DNA of 64,000 nt from Pseudoglutamicibacter cumminsii (GCF_003143995.1 NZ_QFWG01000003.1:1-64000), one strand, 5' to 3'. Shown: positions 17,123 to 27,039, counted from the first letter of the stretch. The notes: a model not told the origin generated them from the letters alone. Numbers and translations: made by a program.

Positions 17123-18901
17123 GTGCCAGCGAAGACCTCCTCGAAGTCGAAGGACACCGCAACAGCGGAGCCAAAGGCGACCACCTCGACCGCGGCAAAG
17201 AAGGCACCTGCCAAGAAGGCCGCATCGAAGACGACCGCCACCAAGGCCGCTACCACCAAGGCGAGCGCATCAAAGACTGCGACCGCCAAGAGCGCTGCGT
17301 CCAAGACTGCAACGAAGAAGACCGCAACCACTAAGAGCACTGCGGCTAAGTCAAGCGCGGCAACGAAGTCCACGACTGCGAAGAAGACCACTTCAACCAA
17401 GACTGCCGCAGCCAAGAAGACTACGGCTACCAAGTCGACCGCAGCCAAGAGCACCACTGCTGCAAAGAAGACTACTGCCGCGAAGAAGACTACGGCTGCG
17501 AAGAGCACCGCCGCTAAGGCGACCGCAACGGCTAAGAAGACCTCGACCGCTGCCAAGAGCAAGGCAGCAGCCGAGGAAGCAGCCGCAGAGGCAGAAGAGA
17601 CTGAGGAAGAAGCGGCTCCGGCCGCTAAGAAAGCGACTGCCAAGAAGACGACCACGCGCAAGCCTGCGGCTAAGAAGGCAACGACTGCAGCCGCAACGAA
17701 GAAGGCAGCGAAGCCAAAAGACGAAGACGAAGAAGAGCCAGACGAGTTCGAAGACGAAGATCTCGAGGACGTCGACGAGGACGAAGACGACGACCGCGAG
17801 GATCGCGACGACGAGGACGTCGACGACGAAGACGAGGACGACGAGCCTGAACAGCGTCACGGCCAGGAGAAGCAGGGCGAATCCAAGTCCGGTAAGAAGG
17901 AAAGCGAAGAGTCCAAGGGCTTTACTCTTTCCTCGAACGACGAAGACGACGCTCCACAGCAGCAGGTGACTGTCGCCGGAGCAACCGCTGACCCGGTCAA
18001 GGACTACCTCAAGCAGATCGGTAAAGTCGCGCTGCTCACCGCAGCGGAAGAGGTCGACCTCGCGCTACGCATCGAAGCGGGCCTTTTCGCCCAGCACAAG
18101 CTCGAAGAAGCGAAAGAAAAAGGCAAGCGCATGGACAGGCGCCTGCGCTACGACTACGAACAGATCGTTCACGACGGCCGCATCGCCAAGAACCACCTTC
18201 TGGAAGCGAACCTCCGCCTCGTCGTATCGCTCGCTAAGCGCTACACGGGCCGCGGCATGCTGTTCCTTGACCTCATCCAGGAAGGCAACCTTGGCCTGAT
18301 CCGTGCGGTAGAGAAGTTCGACTACACCAAGGGCTTCAAGTTCTCGACCTACGCAACCTGGTGGATCCGCCAGGCCATCACCCGTGCCATGGCAGACCAA
18401 GCCCGCACCATCCGTATTCCGGTGCACATGGTCGAAGTCATCAACAAGCTCGCACGCGTACAGCGTCAGATGCTGCAAGACCTCGGTCGCGAACCAACCC
18501 CGGAAGAGCTCGCTAAGGAACTCGACATGACGCCCGAACGCGTCGTTGAAGTTCAGAAGTACGGTCGCGAACCAATCTCGCTCCACACGCCACTCGGCGA
18601 AGACGGCGACTCCGAATTCGGTGACCTCATCGAAGACTCCGAAGCGATCGTCCCAGCCGACGCCGTATCGTTCACCCTGCTCCAAGAGCAGCTCCACACG
18701 GTGCTCGACACGCTCTCCGAACGTGAAGCAGGCGTTGTTGCGATGCGTTTCGGTCTCACCGACGGCCAGCCGAAAACCCTCGACGAAATCGGCAAGGTCT
18801 ACGGCGTGACCCGCGAACGCATCCGCCAGATCGAATCCAAGACCATGTCCAAGCTGCGTCACCCATCGCGCTCCCAGGTGCTGCGCGACTACCTCGACTA
18901 A
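17123..18901 (+). CDS. sigA: Primary RNA polymerase sigma factor SigA/RpoD
   Basis: The housekeeping sigma factor, directing RNA polymerase to -10/-35 promoters. Of its 592 residues the first ~290 are unusual: residues 1-200 are almost only Lys, Ala, Thr and Ser, like a histone H1 tail, and 200-255 are dense in Asp and Glu. The conserved core starts with region 1.2 ([16 protein letters not shown], near 290). Region 2 follows ([12 protein letters not shown], near 363, then [15 protein letters not shown]), then region 3 and region 4 ([15 protein letters not shown] near 527 and [16 protein letters not shown]). The GTG start follows GAAAGGGA. DUF4192 upstream and DUF7455 and parE downstream form a standard actinobacterial neighbourhood. 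Confidence 0.97.
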   Translation: MPAKTSSKSKDTATAEPKATTSTAAKKAPAKKAASKTTATKAATTKASASKTATAKSAASKTATKKTATTKSTAAKSSAATKSTTAKKTTSTKTAAAKKTTATKSTAAKSTTAAKKTTAAKKTTAAKSTAAKATATAKKTSTAAKSKAAAEEAAAEAEETEEEAAPAAKKATAKKTTTRKPAAKKATTAAATKKAAKPKDEDEEEPDEFEDEDLEDVDEDEDDDREDRDDEDVDDEDEDDEPEQRHGQEKQGESKSGKKESEESKGFTLSSNDEDDAPQQQVTVAGATADPVKDYLKQIGKVALLTAAEEVDLALRIEAGLFAQHKLEEAKEKGKRMDRRLRYDYEQIVHDGRIAKNHLLEANLRLVVSLAKRYTGRGMLFLDLIQEGNLGLIRAVEKFDYTKGFKFSTYATWWIRQAITRAMADQARTIRIPVHMVEVINKLARVQRQMLQDLGREPTPEELAKELDMTPERVVEVQKYGREPISLHTPLGEDGDSEFGDLIEDSEAIVPADAVSFTLLQEQLHTVLDTLSEREAGVVAMRFGLTDGQPKTLDEIGKVYGVTRERIRQIESKTMSKLRHPSRSQVLRDYLD

Positions 18902-18912
18902 GCAACAGACAC

Positions 18913-18960
18913 AAACGCCTCGGGGCGGACATCCTTTCGGATGTCCGCCCCGAGGCGTTT
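18913..18960. terminator. Bidirectional terminator after sigA
   Basis: A perfect 22-bp inverted repeat (18913-18934 with 18939-18960) and a tttc loop, starting 12 bases after the sigA stop, followed by tataaa. It separates sigA from a convergent small gene. Confidence 0.85.
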
Positions 18961-18994
18961 ATAAAGGCTGTGCTTTTACAGAAAGCTGGAAGAG

Positions 18995-19348
18995 TCAGCC
19001 GGCGTTACGTTCGTGATCCGGATACTGCGCTTCACGGCCGTGAATGAAACGCCACAAATGGCCGGTCACAACCTTCTCCAGACGTTCAAGCTTCTCCTCG
19101 CTCGACGCGTTGTGAGTCACCGCCACGCCGCGTTCCGGCTCACACACAAGAAGCGTGTAATTCGACTCATCCGGGGTCGTACCGTCATCAGTGAAAGCCA
19201 GCTGCGTGCCAGCCTCGACATCGGAACTTACGAAACGAGCGCGATCCGGCCCGCCCTCAGGATCAGGCTTGACCCGAGTCAAATGGGACAGAAGCTGTTT
19301 CACATAACGCTCAGGACGTTCAGTCTCAACGAACAAAGAAGACGTCAC
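18995..19348 (-). CDS. DUF2218 family protein
   Basis: A small soluble protein of about 117 residues. The sequence [17 protein letters not shown] at the start and the end [18 protein letters not shown], with an alternating beta pattern between, match DUF2218, a family of unknown function often near iron or redox genes. The start is taken at a GTG eight bases after AGGTGA; in-frame GTG codons at 19351 and 19360 are alternatives. The DUF7455 gene lies 30 bases upstream on the same strand, so they may be co-transcribed. Confidence 0.65.
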   Translation of the reverse strand: MTSSLFVETERPERYVKQLLSHLTRVKPDPEGGPDRARFVSSDVEAGTQLAFTDDGTTPDESNYTLLVCEPERGVAVTHNASSEEKLERLEKVVTGHLWRFIHGREAQYPDHERNAG

Positions 19349-19378
19349 CACGGATATCACCTCACGGGGAGAAAACGG

Positions 19379-19579
19379 TTAGGCGTTAAGAGTCAGTTGG
19401 TCCGACTCATCCAGCCATTCGCTGGTTTGCGGACGAAGCGACTCTTCAACGGCGCGCGCGTGGTGCGCGCAGAACAAAAGCTGCCCACCAGAAGTCAATG
19501 TAGCGCGGACATACGCCTGAGCGCCACACTTATCGCAACGATCAGCTGCAGTCAGCTCACGAGTAGCAGTCGCGTTCAT
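19379..19579 (-). CDS. DUF7455 small zinc-ribbon protein
   Basis: A 66-residue protein with DRCDKCGAQAYVRATL and LLFCAHHARAVEESL. The cysteines and histidines (CxxC and CxHH) look like a one-site zinc ribbon. This small protein is conserved next to sigA and the second type II topoisomerase in actinobacteria. Its function is unknown. A strong Shine-Dalgarno sequence (AGGAGG) precedes the ATG. Confidence 0.85.
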   Translation of the reverse strand: MNATATRELTAADRCDKCGAQAYVRATLTSGGQLLFCAHHARAVEESLRPQTSEWLDESDQLTLNA

Positions 19580-19836
19580 GAGATCCTCCTATACCTAACG
19601 CAGAATCTGTAGCTATCAATGTAACCACGCGCGCGAGGCACACAGTCCCGAGACGCCCCCAATTTCACCACCGGCGTACGCCAACGCGGAATGTGACATG
19701 GCCTTGAAGCCTGGTTCCGCATCTTTAACGCAGGTGAACCCTATTCTTAATGGAAGAGCTTCTCTCGATCGAAGCCCAGAAAACGTCTGCTGCATAGTTC
19801 GAAACATCACCGCAGATCCCGGAGAAAGGCATCACC

Positions 19837-21945
19837 GTGTCCAAGCGATCCGAGTATTCGGCCCGCCACCTGTCGGTCCTTGAAGGACTTGAGGCGGTTC
19901 GTAAACGCCCGGGTATGTATATCGGCTCAACCGATTCGCGGGGCCTCATGCACTGCCTGTGGGAGATCATCGACAACTCGGTCGACGAGGCCCTCGCTGA
20001 TTACGCCTCCACTATCACCATCACGATGCACTCGGACGGCTCGGTCGAAGTGTCCGATGACGGCCGTGGCATCCCGGTCGACGTCGAGCCTCGCACGGGG
20101 CTCTCCGGCCTCGAAGTCGTATTCACCAAGTTGCACGCGGGCGGTAAGTTCGGCGGCGGTTCCTATACGGCTTCCGGTGGTCTGCACGGCGTCGGCGCGT
20201 CCGTCGTCAACGCGCTGTCCTCCCGTCTCGATGTCGAAGTCGACCGCGGCGGCAAGACCTACCGCATGCAGTTCCGGCGTGGTGAACCCGGAACCTTCAC
20301 CGATAAGGGGCAACCGAAGCCAGACGCCGCATTCAGCGCATATAAAGAGCCTCAACAGCCGGAAGTCATCGGTAAAGCCAAGCGCGGCGTCACCGGAACC
20401 CGCGTCCGCTACTGGGCTGACCCTCAGATCTTCACTCCGGACGCCCAATTCGATGCGACCGCCCTTGAACGCCGTGCCCGCCAGACCGCGTTCCTGGTTC
20501 CTGGCCTGCGCATCGTGATCCGTGACGAACGCCGCCGCAAGCAAGCCGACGGAACCCGCGCGGAGATCACCGAAGAAGTCATGCAGTATGACGGCGGGCT
20601 CACTGAGTTCGTCGACCATCTGGCCCTCGACGCGTCCGTAACCGACACGTGGAAGCTCCAGGGTAGCGGAACCTTCACGGAGTCAGTCCCGGTCCTGGAC
20701 GATCAGGGGCACGCGACCATGCAAGACGTCGAGCGGACCTGCGACGTCGACATCGCCCTGCGCTGGGGCATCGGCTACGACACCACGGTGCGTTCCTTTG
20801 TCAACATCATCGCGACCCCTAAAGGCGGTACGCACCTGGCCGGTTTCGAAAACGGCCTCACACGCGCCGTGCGCGACGCGATCAAAGCCAACGCGCGCCG
20901 CCTCAAAGCGGGCGAAGATAAGCCTGAAAAGGACGACGTCATGGCCGGCCTGACGGCGGTCGTCACGGTCCGCTTGGCTGAGCCACAGTTTGAAGGGCAG
21001 ACCAAGGAAGTGCTCGGCACGTCTGCGGTGCGACAGATTGTTTCGCGTGTGGTGACGCAGGGGATCAAGGAAAAGCTTTCCGCACGCGGCCGCCAGGACA
21101 AAGCACAAGCGACCGCCGTGATGGAGAAGATCGTCAACGAGATGAAGTCCCGCATCTCGGCGCGTAAACACAAGGAAACTCAACGCCGGAAAACCGCGCT
21201 CGAGTCCTCGGCTCTGCCAGCCAAACTCCTGGACTGCCGGACCAAGGAAGTTGACCGTTCCGAGCTGTTCATCGTCGAGGGTGACTCCGCGCTCGGTACC
21301 GCGCGCTTGGCGCGGTCCTCCGAGTTCCAAGCGCTTTTGCCGATCCGCGGCAAGATTCTCAACGTCCAGAAGGCCTCGGTCGCGGACATGCTGTCTAACG
21401 CCGAGTGCGCCGCGATCATCCAGGTTGTCGGCGCGGGTTCGGGCCGCACGTTCGAGCTCGACCAGGCCCGGTACCAGAAGGTCATCATCATGACGGATGC
21501 CGACGTCGATGGCGCCCACATCCGCACGTTGCTGTTGACGCTGTTCTACCGTTACATGCGCCCGATGGTCGAGGACGGCCGCGTGTACGCTGCGGTTCCG
21601 CCGTTGCACCGGATCGAGATTGTGCATCGCGGTTCGAATCCGAACGAGGTTGTGTACACGTACTCGGAAGCCGAGCTGCACCAGGTTCTGAAGCGGATCG
21701 AAGAAGAAGGCTTGTCCTATAAGGAACCGATCCAGCGCTACAAGGGCCTCGGCGAGATGGATGCTGAACAGCTCGCTGAGACGACGATGGACCGTCAGAC
21801 CCGCACTCTGCGCCGGGTTCGCCTCGAAGAGGCCTCTTCGGCGGAGCGGATTTTTGATCTACTCATGGGGTCGGACGTTGCACCACGTAAGGAATTTTTG
21901 ATCGAGTCGGCAGACCGACTCGAGAAGGAGCAGATCGACGCATGA
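19837..21945 (+). CDS. parE: DNA topoisomerase IV subunit B (ParE/GyrB type)
   Basis: The ATPase subunit of a type IIA topoisomerase. The 702 residues contain the GHKL ATP site (EIIDNSVDEAL near 45 and GRGIPVD near 75, then GGLHGVGASVVNALS), the transducer domain, and the TOPRIM part with VEGDSALGTARLAR near 480, DADVDGAHI near 553 and the C-terminal KGLGEMDAEQL. I call it ParE rather than GyrB because of its place near sigA, far from dnaA-type genes, and because a ParC/GyrA-type subunit is encoded at 31.8 kb. The GTG start has a GGAGAAAGG site. A glycosyltransferase gene overlaps its stop by four bases. Confidence 0.9.
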   Translation: MSKRSEYSARHLSVLEGLEAVRKRPGMYIGSTDSRGLMHCLWEIIDNSVDEALADYASTITITMHSDGSVEVSDDGRGIPVDVEPRTGLSGLEVVFTKLHAGGKFGGGSYTASGGLHGVGASVVNALSSRLDVEVDRGGKTYRMQFRRGEPGTFTDKGQPKPDAAFSAYKEPQQPEVIGKAKRGVTGTRVRYWADPQIFTPDAQFDATALERRARQTAFLVPGLRIVIRDERRRKQADGTRAEITEEVMQYDGGLTEFVDHLALDASVTDTWKLQGSGTFTESVPVLDDQGHATMQDVERTCDVDIALRWGIGYDTTVRSFVNIIATPKGGTHLAGFENGLTRAVRDAIKANARRLKAGEDKPEKDDVMAGLTAVVTVRLAEPQFEGQTKEVLGTSAVRQIVSRVVTQGIKEKLSARGRQDKAQATAVMEKIVNEMKSRISARKHKETQRRKTALESSALPAKLLDCRTKEVDRSELFIVEGDSALGTARLARSSEFQALLPIRGKILNVQKASVADMLSNAECAAIIQVVGAGSGRTFELDQARYQKVIIMTDADVDGAHIRTLLLTLFYRYMRPMVEDGRVYAAVPPLHRIEIVHRGSNPNEVVYTYSEAELHQVLKRIEEEGLSYKEPIQRYKGLGEMDAEQLAETTMDRQTRTLRRVRLEEASSAERIFDLLMGSDVAPRKEFLIESADRLEKEQIDA

Positions 21946-23906
21946 GCCCGTTGGGTACTTTTTTTGGCAAGCTCTTGAACAAGCATGAGGAGCCGAAGCC
22001 GGAACCGCTGACACCGAACGGCGTTCTTCCCGAGGGCGAGTACTACACGGTTCTATGGGGGATCGCGGACTCCTATGGCGGTATGACGACCGTATCGCTT
22101 GAACGCACGAGCGCGTTCGCGCGCCAAGATAACCGTCGCGTCACGATCCTGACTTTTGCGCACGAGCAAGACCCTGTGGAGCGAACTAAGCGGTTGCGTT
22201 CCCAAGGGTTCCTCGATGAGCGTGTGCGTATCCGGAACGTGTGGCATGACATGCGGACGTGGCCAGACGAGATGCTTCGCCGGATGACCGGGACGCTTCA
22301 CGTTGATGAATCAGCTACAGAAGATATCCTCGACGCCCCTCGGAGTAAACGGGAGCGGCGCAATATAGAGGCGACTCGGAGCGATTCCGCGGGTAAGGTC
22401 TTGCAACGCGATGTGTATTCGTCTCGCGGCAAGATCGTGCTCACTGATCGACTCGATATGAAGGTGAGAGGTGAAGCCGGTGGCCGCCGCTTGACCTTGT
22501 TCGGTAGTGACGGTGGTGTCATCGCGCAGTGGGGTAGCGCTACGGACATGTACATGGCGTGGATGGACGTCGTGTTGGGCGGCAAGCGGAGCTACATCAA
22601 CGTGGATTCGGCATTCGCCGCGAACCTGTTTCATCGTTACCGCCGCAAAAACGTGGTCGTGACGAACGTGATGCACAGCTCGCACGTCAGGCAGAACCCT
22701 ACGGTCGAAGGGGAACTGGTCAAGGGCAAGCTCCCGATGTTGAAGAATCTTGGTGCGTACGACGCCATGATCACCTTGACGCAGAAGCAGCGTGCTGACC
22801 TGATCGATCTGGGTTTTCCTGCCGCGAGTATGCGCCGCATATCGAATCCGACGGAAGACCTCGCGGGTGACCCGGAAAAGCAACGGGACCCGCATTTTGG
22901 CGCTAGCTTGGCGCGGCTTGTTCCGGCTAAACGCGTTGACCACACGATTCGTGCGTTCGCACAAGCGGGTCGTGAGGTTCCGGGGTTGAGGCTCGACATC
23001 TACGGCGAGGGCCCTGAATCTGAGACGCTCGCAGAACTGATTCACGGCTTGGACGCATCGGCCTCGATTCAGTTGAAGGGCCACGATCAGAAAGCGAAAC
23101 AGGTTTATCTGGATGCCTCGTTCAGCCTTGTCTCAAGTCTCTATGAGGGGCAAGGACTTGTAACCATGGAGAGCATGTCTGCAGGTTGCATCCCGATCGT
23201 CTACGACGTCGATTACGGACCTGCGGAGATCATCACGCATGGCGTCGACGGCTTCCTCGTGCCATCGGGTGACGTAGATGCGTTGGCAGAGACGATCGTC
23301 AAGGTCGCGACAATGAGCCCTCAGGAGCTCACAGTGATGCGGCGGGCGGCACGTGAGCGGGCCAAAGAGTTTTTCGAGCCGAATATCGTGCGTGAATGGG
23401 GTCGTGTGCTCGGCGAGCTGGAATTCGGTGAGATCAGCCGGGCCTCGTTCAAAGCCCAAGCCGTCTCCGCTGAGTTTCGTAACGACGCTGGGGAAGGACC
23501 CGAAGGAACGCTAGAGCTGAAGGTCAAGCTGGAGGCTACCGAGAAGGGCGAACCCGTAGAGCTTCCTGACCTGCAGGACCTTTCACTCGCGTGGACCTTG
23601 CGGGGTACAACCCTCTATCGCCGGGTTCCGGCGCGACTCGAGGGAAACACCGTCATTGCAACGATCCCAGCCGGAACGTTCGCGGACTTGCCGAAAGGGT
23701 ACGTCGACTTCAACGTCGTTTTCCGTACGGGACGACGGCTGTATCAGCCGCGCATCGCGGTGGGGGAAGCAGAACTTCCTGTCCAGTCGGGACGGAGGCG
23801 CGTGTACTCGACGGCGCACGGAAATCTGAGCTTGCAGACCCAAGCGGCAGAGCCTAAGTCGACGGAGCCTACAGACGCCACAGAACCTACGGACTCAGGA
23901 GCCTAA
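21942..23906 (+). CDS. GT4-family glycosyltransferase, TagE/TarM-like
   Basis: A 654-residue cytoplasmic glycosyltransferase. YYTVLWGIADSYGGMTTVSLERT at the start and SLARLVPAKRVDHTIRAF, DIYGEGPESETL, DASFSLVSSLYEGQGLVTMESMSAGC and VDYGPAEIITHGVDGFLVPSGD place it in the GT4 group. The E-G-x-G-L-V-T-M-E region supplies the EX7E motif. The nearest described relatives, judged by eye, are poly(glycerol-phosphate) glucosyltransferases that decorate wall teichoic acid, so cell-wall polymer glycosylation is a fair guess. About 150 residues after the GT domain are beta-rich and of unknown role. Its ATG overlaps the parE stop (ATGA), so translation is coupled. Confidence 0.8.
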   Translation: MSPLGTFFGKLLNKHEEPKPEPLTPNGVLPEGEYYTVLWGIADSYGGMTTVSLERTSAFARQDNRRVTILTFAHEQDPVERTKRLRSQGFLDERVRIRNVWHDMRTWPDEMLRRMTGTLHVDESATEDILDAPRSKRERRNIEATRSDSAGKVLQRDVYSSRGKIVLTDRLDMKVRGEAGGRRLTLFGSDGGVIAQWGSATDMYMAWMDVVLGGKRSYINVDSAFAANLFHRYRRKNVVVTNVMHSSHVRQNPTVEGELVKGKLPMLKNLGAYDAMITLTQKQRADLIDLGFPAASMRRISNPTEDLAGDPEKQRDPHFGASLARLVPAKRVDHTIRAFAQAGREVPGLRLDIYGEGPESETLAELIHGLDASASIQLKGHDQKAKQVYLDASFSLVSSLYEGQGLVTMESMSAGCIPIVYDVDYGPAEIITHGVDGFLVPSGDVDALAETIVKVATMSPQELTVMRRAARERAKEFFEPNIVREWGRVLGELEFGEISRASFKAQAVSAEFRNDAGEGPEGTLELKVKLEATEKGEPVELPDLQDLSLAWTLRGTTLYRRVPARLEGNTVIATIPAGTFADLPKGYVDFNVVFRTGRRLYQPRIAVGEAELPVQSGRRRVYSTAHGNLSLQTQAAEPKSTEPTDATEPTDSGA

Positions 23907-23928
23907 TAGCCCAGAGCCTAAGTCAGGG

Positions 23929-25104
23929 CTAGACCGTCCAGGACTTGAGCCGTTTACCCGTCGAGGCCGCAGTGGACCAGTGGCCTAGAAGTTGATCGTT
24001 GATCGCATCCCACGTGCGGTCCGCGACCGCTTCGGCGCCGGCTTCTGCGATTTTCACGGCCCACTCGGGGCGAGCCAAAAGCTCTTCGACGTGATGCCGT
24101 AGCTGCCGCAGATTCCCCGGCTCATACAACAGGCCGGTGATTCCGTCCTCGATCAGATCGAGCGGGCCGCCCGCTGCAACTGAAACGACCGGAACCCCGG
24201 CCGCCTGACCCTCCTGGACCACCTGACAATAGGTTTCATGCGGGCCTGTGTGGACCAGAACATCGAGCCCAGCGATAGCCGCACCAACCGTGGGTGCTTG
24301 CTGCAGGCCCATCATGTGCGCGCCGGGCAGGGCCGCGGCAACCGAAGCGCGAGCCGGGCCGTCACCGATCACCGCAACATCCGCATCGACCGCTGGAAGT
24401 CCGTGCCCGCCACCAAGAAGGACTGAGAGGTCTTCAACCTGCTTCTCAGGCGCAAGCCGCCCCACGAACCCCACAATGCGGCGCCCGCCAAGACCGACGC
24501 CGTGTCTGTTCCACCATGCTCGCCCCTCTGCGCGGCGAGCAGGGGAGAAGTTCGTGTGATCGACCCCGCGACCCCACATACGCAAGCGGCCGACGCCGAG
24601 TTCGCTCAGCTGCTGAGCCGAGACCGAACTCGGTACAAGGTTGGTGTGCGCACGCGAATGAATTCGACGCAACTGTGCCAGCGCCAGCGTGCGCAGCGCA
24701 TCGACCCCGTAGCGGCCGAGGTAGGCCGGAATGTCAGTTTGATACGCCGCGACGATAGGGATCCCGAGGCTCTTGGCGGCAGATGTTCCAGCATGTCCGA
24801 GCCACAGCGGAGAGGCGGCGTGGATCACGTCGGGGTTGAAACGGGAAATGATGGGCCTCAGCGAGAGGTACGTGACGGTCGATGCGGTGAAGCTGCTGTA
24901 GCCAGGGACGGCGAGTGCGGGGACCTGGTACACATCGATGCCTTCGATGCGGGTGTATCTGCCGATCCATGCGGGCTGAGGTGATGGGGCGATCACGAGG
25001 ACGTCGTGGCCGGCGTTGCGAGCGTGGTGGGCTGCTCGTCTGGCTGTGTTGGATACGCCGTTGACGTGGGGTGGATAGGACTCGGTGATGATACAAATCC
25101 GCAC
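23929..25104 (-). CDS. GT4-family glycosyltransferase, mannosyltransferase-like
   Basis: A 391-residue enzyme with the N-terminal MRICIITESYPPHVNGVSNTARR, typical of GDP-mannose-dependent mannosyltransferases of the MgtA/PimB type. A GT4 C-terminal domain follows with RIVGFVGRLAPEKQVEDL, VAVIGDGPARASV, and HTGPHETYCQVVQEGQAAGVPVVSVAAGGP carrying the EX7E motif. It probably adds a mannose in glycolipid or lipoglycan synthesis, but the acceptor is unknown. The GTG start has no clear Shine-Dalgarno sequence. It converges on the TagE-like gene and diverges from the cyd operon. Confidence 0.82.
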   Translation of the reverse strand: MRICIITESYPPHVNGVSNTARRAAHHARNAGHDVLVIAPSPQPAWIGRYTRIEGIDVYQVPALAVPGYSSFTASTVTYLSLRPIISRFNPDVIHAASPLWLGHAGTSAAKSLGIPIVAAYQTDIPAYLGRYGVDALRTLALAQLRRIHSRAHTNLVPSSVSAQQLSELGVGRLRMWGRGVDHTNFSPARRAEGRAWWNRHGVGLGGRRIVGFVGRLAPEKQVEDLSVLLGGGHGLPAVDADVAVIGDGPARASVAAALPGAHMMGLQQAPTVGAAIAGLDVLVHTGPHETYCQVVQEGQAAGVPVVSVAAGGPLDLIEDGITGLLYEPGNLRQLRHHVEELLARPEWAVKIAEAGAEAVADRTWDAINDQLLGHWSTAASTGKRLKSWTV

Positions 25105-25419
25105 GTTTTTAATGTTTGCGGAGCCAGGTTTCGGGGGCTTCAGATCGATGTGAAAGGTATGTGAACTTTTGGCTTTGAGCGGTGACTGAACACGGGTTTC
25201 GTATGGCGTGTATCACGACTGCTCGAGAGGCCTGTTATAAGGCGACAGAAGCTGAGAAAAACCATATAATTACCTATTAATAGTGCATCCGGCGCGACTC
25301 GCTGGCTGTGGTTCTACAACTTGTAGAAATCGACTGTGGTCATTAGCGTGGAAGTGTCTGGATGAACAGGTTTTTCTATTAGTTAAACCGCACCTTCATG
25401 CGAGAGGACGGGCTCCGCT
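25105..25419. other. Divergent promoter region of the cyd operon
   Basis: This 315-base gap has no plausible gene. It is more AT-rich than its surroundings around 25240-25290 and includes a TATAAT at 25265-25270. The 17-bp palindrome TTCTACAAcTTGTAGAA (25312-25328) is listed separately. A possible cydA promoter reads TTGTAG (25321) with a 17-base spacer and TAGCGT (25344). Confidence 0.6.
25312..25328. promoter_or_regulatory. Palindromic operator candidate upstream of cydA
   Basis: Perfect 8+1+8 inverted repeat TTCTACAA-c-TTGTAGAA. Its right half forms the putative -35 element of the cydA promoter. It could bind a redox or oxygen regulator, but it does not match the Rex consensus. Its TACA-nnn-TGTA core resembles BlaI/CopY-type sites with one extra base. 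Confidence 0.5.
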
Positions 25420-27039
25420 ATGGACCCAGTATTAGACCCGGTCTTGATCGGCCGCTGGCAATTCGGTATCACCACCGTTTATCACTTCTTGATGGTTCCG
25501 TTGACCATTGGTCTGGGTGTTCTGGTCGCAACACTTCAGACCCTCTGGTACAAGACGGGCAAGGAACAGTACCTGCGTTCCACGAAGTTCTGGGGCAAGC
25601 TGTTCCTCATTAACTTCATCATGGGTGTCGTCACCGGTATCGTTCAGGAATTCCAGTTCGGTATGGCGTGGAGCGAATACTCCAAGTTCGTGGGTGACGT
25701 ATTCGGTGCACCTCTCGCCATGGAGGCCTTGCTGGCGTTCTTCGTTGAATCCACGTTTCTTGGCTTGTGGATCTTCGGTTGGAAGCGTTTGCCAAAGGGC
25801 TTCCACCTCGCGACCATCTGGATCGCGGCACTCGCCACGTGGCTGTCCGCTTACTTCATCCTCGTCGCTAACTCCTTCATGCAGCACCCGGTTGGTGTTG
25901 AGCTGATCGATGGCCGAGCAGTCATGACGGACCCTCTCGCGGTCTTCACGAACAACACCGCCATCGTGACCCTGATCCACACGATCTTCGGTTCGCTCGC
26001 GGTCGCCGGTGGCTTCCTGCTCGGTATCTCGTGGTTCCACCTCTACCGTCGCCGCCGCGACGGCATCGACACCGTGGATGCCAAGGGCTACGTCGTGGTT
26101 GGTGAAGACCCTGCCAAGGGTGCTGGCCGCGATAAGACCGACTACAAGGTATGGCGCGGTTCCTTCCGCCTCGGCGGCTGGGTCGCTCTCGTTGCGTTTC
26201 TGGGTGTCGCGTTCTCCGGCCACGCTCAAGCCCAGCTCATGATCTACCAGCAGCCAATGAAGATGGCTTCCGCGGAAGCCGCATGCCACGACGGCACCGG
26301 CTTCTCCGTGCTGTCCTTCGGCGACCTGCGTTCCGGCGGCAAGACCACGTGTGACGACGTCACCACGACCCTCGAAATCCCTGGCCTGCTGTCCTTCCTG
26401 GCACACGACAACTTCGATACCCCGGTCAAGGGCGTCAACACGTTGATCCCTGAATACCAGGAAAAGTACGGAACCCACCTGCCGGATGACCCGATGTACG
26501 GCAAGTACGCGGGCACCGAGATCGACTACCAACCGATCATGGCAGTGACCTACTGGGGCTTCCGCCTCATGATCACCTTTGGTGGTCTCGCCGCACTCGC
26601 CGCTGCGATTGGCCTGTTTATCGGCCGCAAGGGTACGGTTCCGGACAACAAGTGGCTCTCGCGCCTGGCTGTGCTGTCCATCGGTGCTCCGTTCGCAGCT
26701 AACAGCGCGGGCTGGATCTTCACCGAGATGGGTCGCCAGCCGTTCGTCGTAGCGCCAGCTCCAGACGGCAACGATGGTGTGTTCATGTTCACCGCCGCCG
26801 CGCTGTCGCCAGGTGTAAGCGGGGGCGAGCTCTTGACATCGACGATCCTGCTGACCGCCGTCTACGGTGTGCTCGCGGTCGTTGAATGTGTGTTCCTGTT
26901 CCGTTACGCACGCGGCGGCACACCGTCCGCGATGCCGGAAAACGACCACAACTACGATCCGCATGACGACGAGCACGATGGCAACGGCGACGCATCGAAG
27001 CGCAACGCCGACGACGACGTCCTCGCGTTCGCGTACTGA
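25420..27039 (+). CDS. cydA: Cytochrome bd ubiquinol/menaquinol oxidase subunit I
   Basis: The catalytic subunit of the high-affinity terminal oxidase, oxidising quinol and reducing oxygen in the membrane. The 539-residue protein starts with RWQFGITTVYHFLMVPLTIG, containing the heme-ligand histidine near 22. It continues through QFGMAWSEYSKFVGDVFGAPLAMEALLAFFVEST and a later helix with the second histidine, and includes the quinol-loop region. The C-terminal 35 residues are acidic and histidine-rich. AGAGGA lies upstream of the ATG. cydB and a fused cydDC follow within one operon. Expression is expected to rise under low oxygen, possibly through the palindrome upstream. Confidence 0.97.
   Translation: MDPVLDPVLIGRWQFGITTVYHFLMVPLTIGLGVLVATLQTLWYKTGKEQYLRSTKFWGKLFLINFIMGVVTGIVQEFQFGMAWSEYSKFVGDVFGAPLAMEALLAFFVESTFLGLWIFGWKRLPKGFHLATIWIAALATWLSAYFILVANSFMQHPVGVELIDGRAVMTDPLAVFTNNTAIVTLIHTIFGSLAVAGGFLLGISWFHLYRRRRDGIDTVDAKGYVVVGEDPAKGAGRDKTDYKVWRGSFRLGGWVALVAFLGVAFSGHAQAQLMIYQQPMKMASAEAACHDGTGFSVLSFGDLRSGGKTTCDDVTTTLEIPGLLSFLAHDNFDTPVKGVNTLIPEYQEKYGTHLPDDPMYGKYAGTEIDYQPIMAVTYWGFRLMITFGGLAALAAAIGLFIGRKGTVPDNKWLSRLAVLSIGAPFAANSAGWIFTEMGRQPFVVAPAPDGNDGVFMFTAAALSPGVSGGELLTSTILLTAVYGVLAVVECVFLFRYARGGTPSAMPENDHNYDPHDDEHDGNGDASKRNADDDVLAFAY

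Noticed and set aside
23907-23931. Hairpin between the two glycosyltransferases as a terminator
   Set aside because: The stem is only six bases with a 13-base loop, and overlaps the stop codon of the minus-strand gene.
25312-25328. BlaI/CopY-type operator
   Set aside because: The half-sites are spaced by three bases where I recall two, and no such regulator is nearby. Kept only as an unassigned palindrome.
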